A stretch of DNA of 64,000 nucleotides from Leifsonia sp. SCN 70-46 (GTDB lineage Bacteria; Actinomycetota; Actinomycetes; Actinomycetales; Microbacteriaceae): contig MEFY01000002.1 of NCBI GenBank assembly GCA_001725325.1, forward strand, positions 1,243,559 to 1,307,558. The letters run 5' to 3'. Of this stretch, positions 61,598 to 64,000 are shown piece by piece. Within the stretch, counting starts at the first letter, position 1, and each line of letters starts with the position of its first letter. The position numbers and the translations under genes were made by a program. Below the pieces are notes generated by a model. The model was not told the origin of the DNA. It did no database searches and saw nothing but the letters and a program-made list of their open reading frames with translations.

Positions 61598-62785
61598 ATG
61601 GATGGGAGGGGGTGCATCATCGGCAGCGTCACCCCCTACGACACATTGACCGGTCGGCGGTACCGGGTCCGTTACCGCCTGCCTGACAACTCCCAGACCG
61701 ACAAGCGCGGTTTCAAGACGAAGCGTGAGGCCGAGCTCTTCCTCGCCAATATCGACGTCGCGAAATCGCGCGGCGAGTTTGTCTCCGCTAGCCAGTCACG
61801 CATCACCGTAGGGGAGTGGGCGGAGCAATGGCTCGCCACCCAGGTGCAGCTGAAGCCGTCGACGCGCAACGGCTATGAGTCGATCGTGCGGTCGGCGATC
61901 ATTCCTAAGTGGGGCACCACCCCACTCGCTGGCCTAAGCCACGCAGGTATCCAGAAGTGGCTTGCCGAGGTCTCGACGCGGGCTGCGCCGTCGACCACGC
62001 GCAGCTACCATCGCGTGCTCAGCATCATGCTCAAGTACGCGGTGCGCGACGGCCGCATGATCCGCAACCCGGCCGACGGCGTGAAGCTGCCTCGAGTCGT
62101 GCAGCGCAAGCACGGCTACCTGACGCATCCGCAGGTGCACCAGTTTGCCGAGCTCTGCGGCCCCGACGGCGACGTCATCATGTTCCTCGCGTACACGGGT
62201 CTCCGGTGGGGCGAGATGGCAGCGCTCCGCGTGATGGATCTCGACATGCTCCGGCGCCGCGTCAACGTCGACCAGGCGGTCACCGAAGTGGGCAGCGAGC
62301 TCGTCTACGGAACACCGAAGAATCACAGCCGCAGGAGCGTCCCGTTCCCGAGCTTCCTGAGCGAGCTCCTCGCTGCTCGATGCGAGGGGAAGGCGAAGAG
62401 TGATTTCGTCTTCACCGCGCCCGAGGGTGGCCCCATTAGGAACAAGAACTTCCGTGCTCGCCGCTTCGAGCCGGCCATGGCGAAGATGCTCGAACTGCAC
62501 CCCGACCTCGTGCGGCTCGTCCCGCACGACCTTCGTCACACCGCGGCCAGCCTCGCGATCTCGGCGGGCGCCAACGTGAAGGCGGTCCAGAAGATGCTCG
62601 GCCACGCGTCGGCCGCGATGACGCTCGACGTCTACGCCGACCTCTTCGACGATGACCTGGATGCCGTTGGAGAGGCCCTCAGTGCCGTCGGCGCTCCAGA
62701 AGTTGTGGGCAAAATGTGGGCACGGAGCGATATTGAGTCGAAAACGGTGATCCCGATGAAGAAAAAAGCTGACCTGACCAGCTAA
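61598..62785 (+). CDS. int: Tyrosine-type site-specific integrase
   Basis: 395 aa. An AP2-like arm-binding N-terminus (GRRYRVRYRLPDNSQTDKRGF, KREAELFLANID), a SAM-like core-binding domain (RITVGEWAEQWLATQVQLKP) and the catalytic domain. The last has Arg in YTGLRWGEMAALR, Lys in YGTPKNHSRRSVP, His-x-x-Arg in VPHDLRHTAASLAI, His in KMLGHASAAMTL and Tyr in DVYADLF. It catalyses insertion and excision at tRNA-Lys. The ATG at 61598 has no good ribosome-binding site; initiation slightly downstream near IIGSVTPY is possible. The stop lies 8 bp from the tRNA attachment core. Confidence 0.94.
   Translation: MDGRGCIIGSVTPYDTLTGRRYRVRYRLPDNSQTDKRGFKTKREAELFLANIDVAKSRGEFVSASQSRITVGEWAEQWLATQVQLKPSTRNGYESIVRSAIIPKWGTTPLAGLSHAGIQKWLAEVSTRAAPSTTRSYHRVLSIMLKYAVRDGRMIRNPADGVKLPRVVQRKHGYLTHPQVHQFAELCGPDGDVIMFLAYTGLRWGEMAALRVMDLDMLRRRVNVDQAVTEVGSELVYGTPKNHSRRSVPFPSFLSELLAARCEGKAKSDFVFTAPEGGPIRNKNFRARRFEPAMAKMLELHPDLVRLVPHDLRHTAASLAISAGANVKAVQKMLGHASAAMTLDVYADLFDDDLDAVGEALSAVGAPEVVGKMWARSDIESKTVIPMKKKADLTS
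62704..62724. repeat. Right-end copy of the 21-bp arm-site repeat
   Basis: Identical over 21 bases (TGTGGGCAAAATGTGGGCAC plus G) to 51049-51069 at the left end. It lies within the last codons of the integrase gene, 69 bp from the att core. Confidence 0.65.
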
Positions 62786-62790
62786 AAAGA

Positions 62791-62866
62791 TGGTGGGCCC
62801 GGTGGGGCTCGAACCCACGACCCGCGGATTAAAAGTCCGATGCTCTGCCAACTGAGCTACAGGCCC
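62791..62866 (-). tRNA. tRNA-Lys (anticodon UUU)
   Basis: Read on the minus strand: acceptor GGGCCTG pairs with CGGGCCC (one G-U), D arm GCTC-AGTTGGCA-GAGC, anticodon loop CTTTTAA with UUU, T arm GTGGG-TTCGAGC-CCCAC, discriminator A and encoded CCA. It is 76 nt including CCA. Its 3' half is the integration site of the island; the right-hand copy is the intact, functional gene. Confidence 0.96.
62793..62833. repeat. attR: 41-bp core within tRNA-Lys
   Basis: Identical to 50899-50939. The integrase reads towards it from 8 bp away. Because the copy is inside the intact tRNA, integration regenerated a working gene. Confidence 0.92.
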
Positions 62867-63180
62867 TACCCCTCAAGCGTACCGGCGGCCAGGGCCTCTT
62901 CCACTCGGGCGACCTTCGCCGTGAGCTGGTCTGTGTAGCCCGGGCGGATGTCGGCCTTGAGCACGAGGGAGACGCGCGGGCTGAACTCCTGCACGGCGAG
63001 GGTCGCACGGCGCACGACGTCGAAGACCTCATCCCATTCGCCCTCGATCGTGGTGAACATGGCGTCGGTGTGGTTCGGCAGGCCCGAGTCGCGCACCACC
63101 TTCACGGCCGCGGCGACCGCGAGGTGGACGGAACCGGAGGAGTCGGAGGTGCCGGGGGCTACGGAGAACGCGACGAGCAT
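62866..63180 (-). CDS. MTH1187/YkoF-type thiamine-binding family protein
   Basis: 104 aa. [31 protein letters not shown] and [39 protein letters not shown] match the small ferredoxin-like MTH1187 family (PF01910). Members form tetramers and some bind thiamine or hydroxymethylpyrimidine. The ATG at 63180 was chosen because the conserved strand begins there. Its stop touches the 5' end of the tRNA gene. It is divergent from the next gene with 24 bp between. Confidence 0.85.
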   Translation of the reverse strand: MLVAFSVAPGTSDSSGSVHLAVAAAVKVVRDSGLPNHTDAMFTTIEGEWDEVFDVVRRATLAVQEFSPRVSLVLKADIRPGYTDQLTAKVARVEEALAAGTLEG

Positions 63181-63204
63181 GCAAGTGAGCGTACCGTTGT
63201 CGTG

Positions 63205-63834
63205 ATGGCCGACGACTTCCACAAGCCCACCCAGTACTCCGGGGACAAGTTCGACGAGTACGAGGGTGGTGAGGACCCTGCCCAGATCTGGCGGGTGGCG
63301 CGCGAGACCGCCCACGCGCTCGTCGACCGGGCACGCGAGACGGAGGATCCCGCCGTCATAGAGCGGCTCGTCGCCTACACCGACGCGAACGGCATCGACG
63401 CGCTCGCCGAGCTGTGGGCACGGTCATCCCCGCGCAGCCTGCCCGGGGCCCTGTGGCGCATCTACCTCATGCGGGTCCTGATCCGGCAGGATCCCGCCGG
63501 CACCTCCCTGCTCTTCCAGCGCGGCCTCGATGTGCTGCCGACCATCGACGCCCTCGTCGCGGGGGCGCCCATGCCGACCGGTCCCGACGAGATCACCGTG
63601 CTCGCCGACCAGATCCTGCGGGGGCTGTTCCGCGGCGACTTCGCCATCGCGCTCGAGCGCGCGGCCTCGTTCGCGCGCATCCTCGCCGCAGGATGCACCA
63701 GCCTCGCCGACGACGAGGAGCCCATCAACCCCGACCGCGCCACCGAGCTCACCACCCGCGCCGACCGCCTGGCCCTCACCGCGGACGAGTTCACCGCGTG
63801 CGCGCGCCTCTACCGCTCGGGCAACCTCGACTGA
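63205..63834 (+). CDS. Conserved hypothetical actinobacterial protein
   Basis: 209 aa, ATG with weak upstream signals (GTG immediately before is in frame). Helical throughout: [65 protein letters not shown] and [18 protein letters not shown]. Proteins like this are present in many Actinobacteria and are sometimes mislabelled as RNA polymerase subunits. I see no such domain. Function unknown. Confidence 0.7.
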   Translation: MADDFHKPTQYSGDKFDEYEGGEDPAQIWRVARETAHALVDRARETEDPAVIERLVAYTDANGIDALAELWARSSPRSLPGALWRIYLMRVLIRQDPAGTSLLFQRGLDVLPTIDALVAGAPMPTGPDEITVLADQILRGLFRGDFAIALERAASFARILAAGCTSLADDEEPINPDRATELTTRADRLALTADEFTACARLYRSGNLD

Positions 63835-63868
63835 GGAATACCCCGCGGCGGGCGTGGTTAAACTAGAC

Positions 63869-63950
63869 GTGCCGGGCCGCAGTAACCCCGGGCTCCACTA
63901 ATAGCCGCTTCGAGCGGCCTTGCGCCGAGAGGCGTTCTGCGGCCCGGCAC
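63869..63950 (+). ncRNA. Structured leader RNA candidate closed by a 14-bp helix
   Basis: GTGCCGGGCCGCAG (63869-63882) pairs perfectly with 63937-63950. Inside are GCCGCT-TCG-AGCGGC (63904-63918) and CGCC-GAGA-GGCG, a GNRA tetraloop (63923-63934), with an unpaired conserved-looking AGTAACCCCGGGCTCCACTA stretch. TTAAACT (-10-like) lies 10 bp upstream. Another small hairpin follows (CAAGCCGA/TCGGCTTG, 63970-63985). It looks like a multi-branch cis-regulatory leader of a gene beyond the window. I could not assign it to a known family. Confidence 0.55.
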
Positions 63951-64000
63951 TATCTCGTCGTCAAGAGGGCAAGCCGAATCGGCTTGTGCACCGAATCACA

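Larger units (their letters stand above)
50899..62833. mobile_element. Integrated genomic island (~11.9 kb) at tRNA-Lys(UUU)
   Basis: It is bounded by the 41-bp att duplication, with a tyrosine integrase at 61598-62785 reading towards the intact tRNA. GC content and codon use are visibly lower than in the flanks (many A/T-ending codons in 52-61 kb). It holds a replication-relaxation protein and XRE regulators, but no conjugation, capsid or IS genes that I can recognise. It is therefore probably an integrative mobilisable element or a decayed AICE/phage-like island carrying cargo. Most cargo is hypothetical or defence-like. Confidence 0.88.

Noticed and set aside
50899-62833. Insertion sequences, conjugation genes or phage structural genes in the island
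   Set aside because: No transposase DDE pattern, FtsK/TraB-type translocase, relaxase histidine motif, capsid, portal or terminase was recognised.
63070-63204. Longer start for the 209-aa hypothetical protein
   Set aside because: The extension is antisense to the MTH1187-type gene and includes an Arg/Gly-rich sequence; the ATG at 63205 gives the conserved product.

Overview
The window is high-GC DNA with strong third-position G/C bias, short intergenic gaps, frequent GTG/TTG starts and many ATGA/GTGA gene overlaps. Gene content (NADP-dependent isocitrate dehydrogenase, an HspR-type HAIR operator, ROK regulators, a sugar ABC importer with no ATPase gene, a TIGR03767-type phosphoesterase, LPXTG-like anchors) points to an actinobacterium. 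It is probably a member of the Micrococcales, most likely Microbacteriaceae. No species can be named from the sequence alone. Positions 1-50.9 kb and 62.8-64 kb look like ordinary chromosome. Positions 50.9-62.8 kb form a lower-GC genomic island.

Layout of the chromosomal part. 0-3.1 kb: partial alkyltransferase-like gene, GNAT acetyltransferase, icd, hsp20, YdeI-family protein. 3.3-6.1 kb: a flavin electron-transfer cassette (RnfD-like membrane domain fused to an oxidoreductase, ApbE flavin transferase, FMN-binding lipoprotein). 6.3-9.9 kb: a large secreted subtilase. 10.0-17.3 kb: an amino-sugar regulon (ROK repressor, substrate-binding protein, two permeases, ROK kinase, nagB, nagA), with a GH20 hexosaminidase at 21.4-22.7 kb. 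17.3-19.2 kb: a beta-helix surface protein. 19.3-25.1 kb: one-carbon metabolism (purU; glyA-folD behind a ZTP riboswitch). 25.9-29.9 kb: Leloir galactose genes (galK, galT, DeoR-type regulator, galM). 30-31 kb: a ferritin-like/VIT metal exporter behind a yybP-ykoY Mn2+ riboswitch. 31.9-34.4 kb: a secreted fibre-like protein with its own ER-type signal peptidase and a LamG-like protein. 34.6-50.6 kb: metabolic and hypothetical genes, including a sulfur-scavenging set (FMN reductase, MetY-like enzyme, flavin monooxygenase), lgt, lpd, a GlxA-type regulator and a quinone oxidoreductase.

The island lies between a 41-bp duplication of the 3' half of a tRNA-Lys(UUU) gene (50899-50939 and 62793-62833). 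A tyrosine integrase sits beside the intact tRNA, and a 21-bp repeat inside each end may be the integrase arm sites. Cargo includes a TIR-domain protein with a partner, an orphan PD-(D/E)XK-like protein, a tiny Ser/Lys-rich protein, an XRE regulator, a replication-relaxation protein preceded by very long hairpins, and a membrane GAF-like protein with a 57-aa partner.

The most interesting cargo is an eight-gene, almost fully translationally coupled minus-strand operon (61539 down to 56531). Its genes encode an XRE regulator, an OGG-type glycosylase, a 111-aa protein, a PfkB kinase fused to a nucleoside deoxyribosyltransferase, a QueC-like enzyme, a SagB/nitroreductase-like protein, a 169-aa protein and a retropepsin-like protease. 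QueC-like and OGG-like proteins are known as ancillary proteins of type IV CBASS, and a QueC-like protein is part of Qat. I find no CD-NTase and no QatA- or QatD-like gene here. I infer a possibly undescribed nucleobase-chemistry defence or conflict system. Its function is not shown by the sequence.
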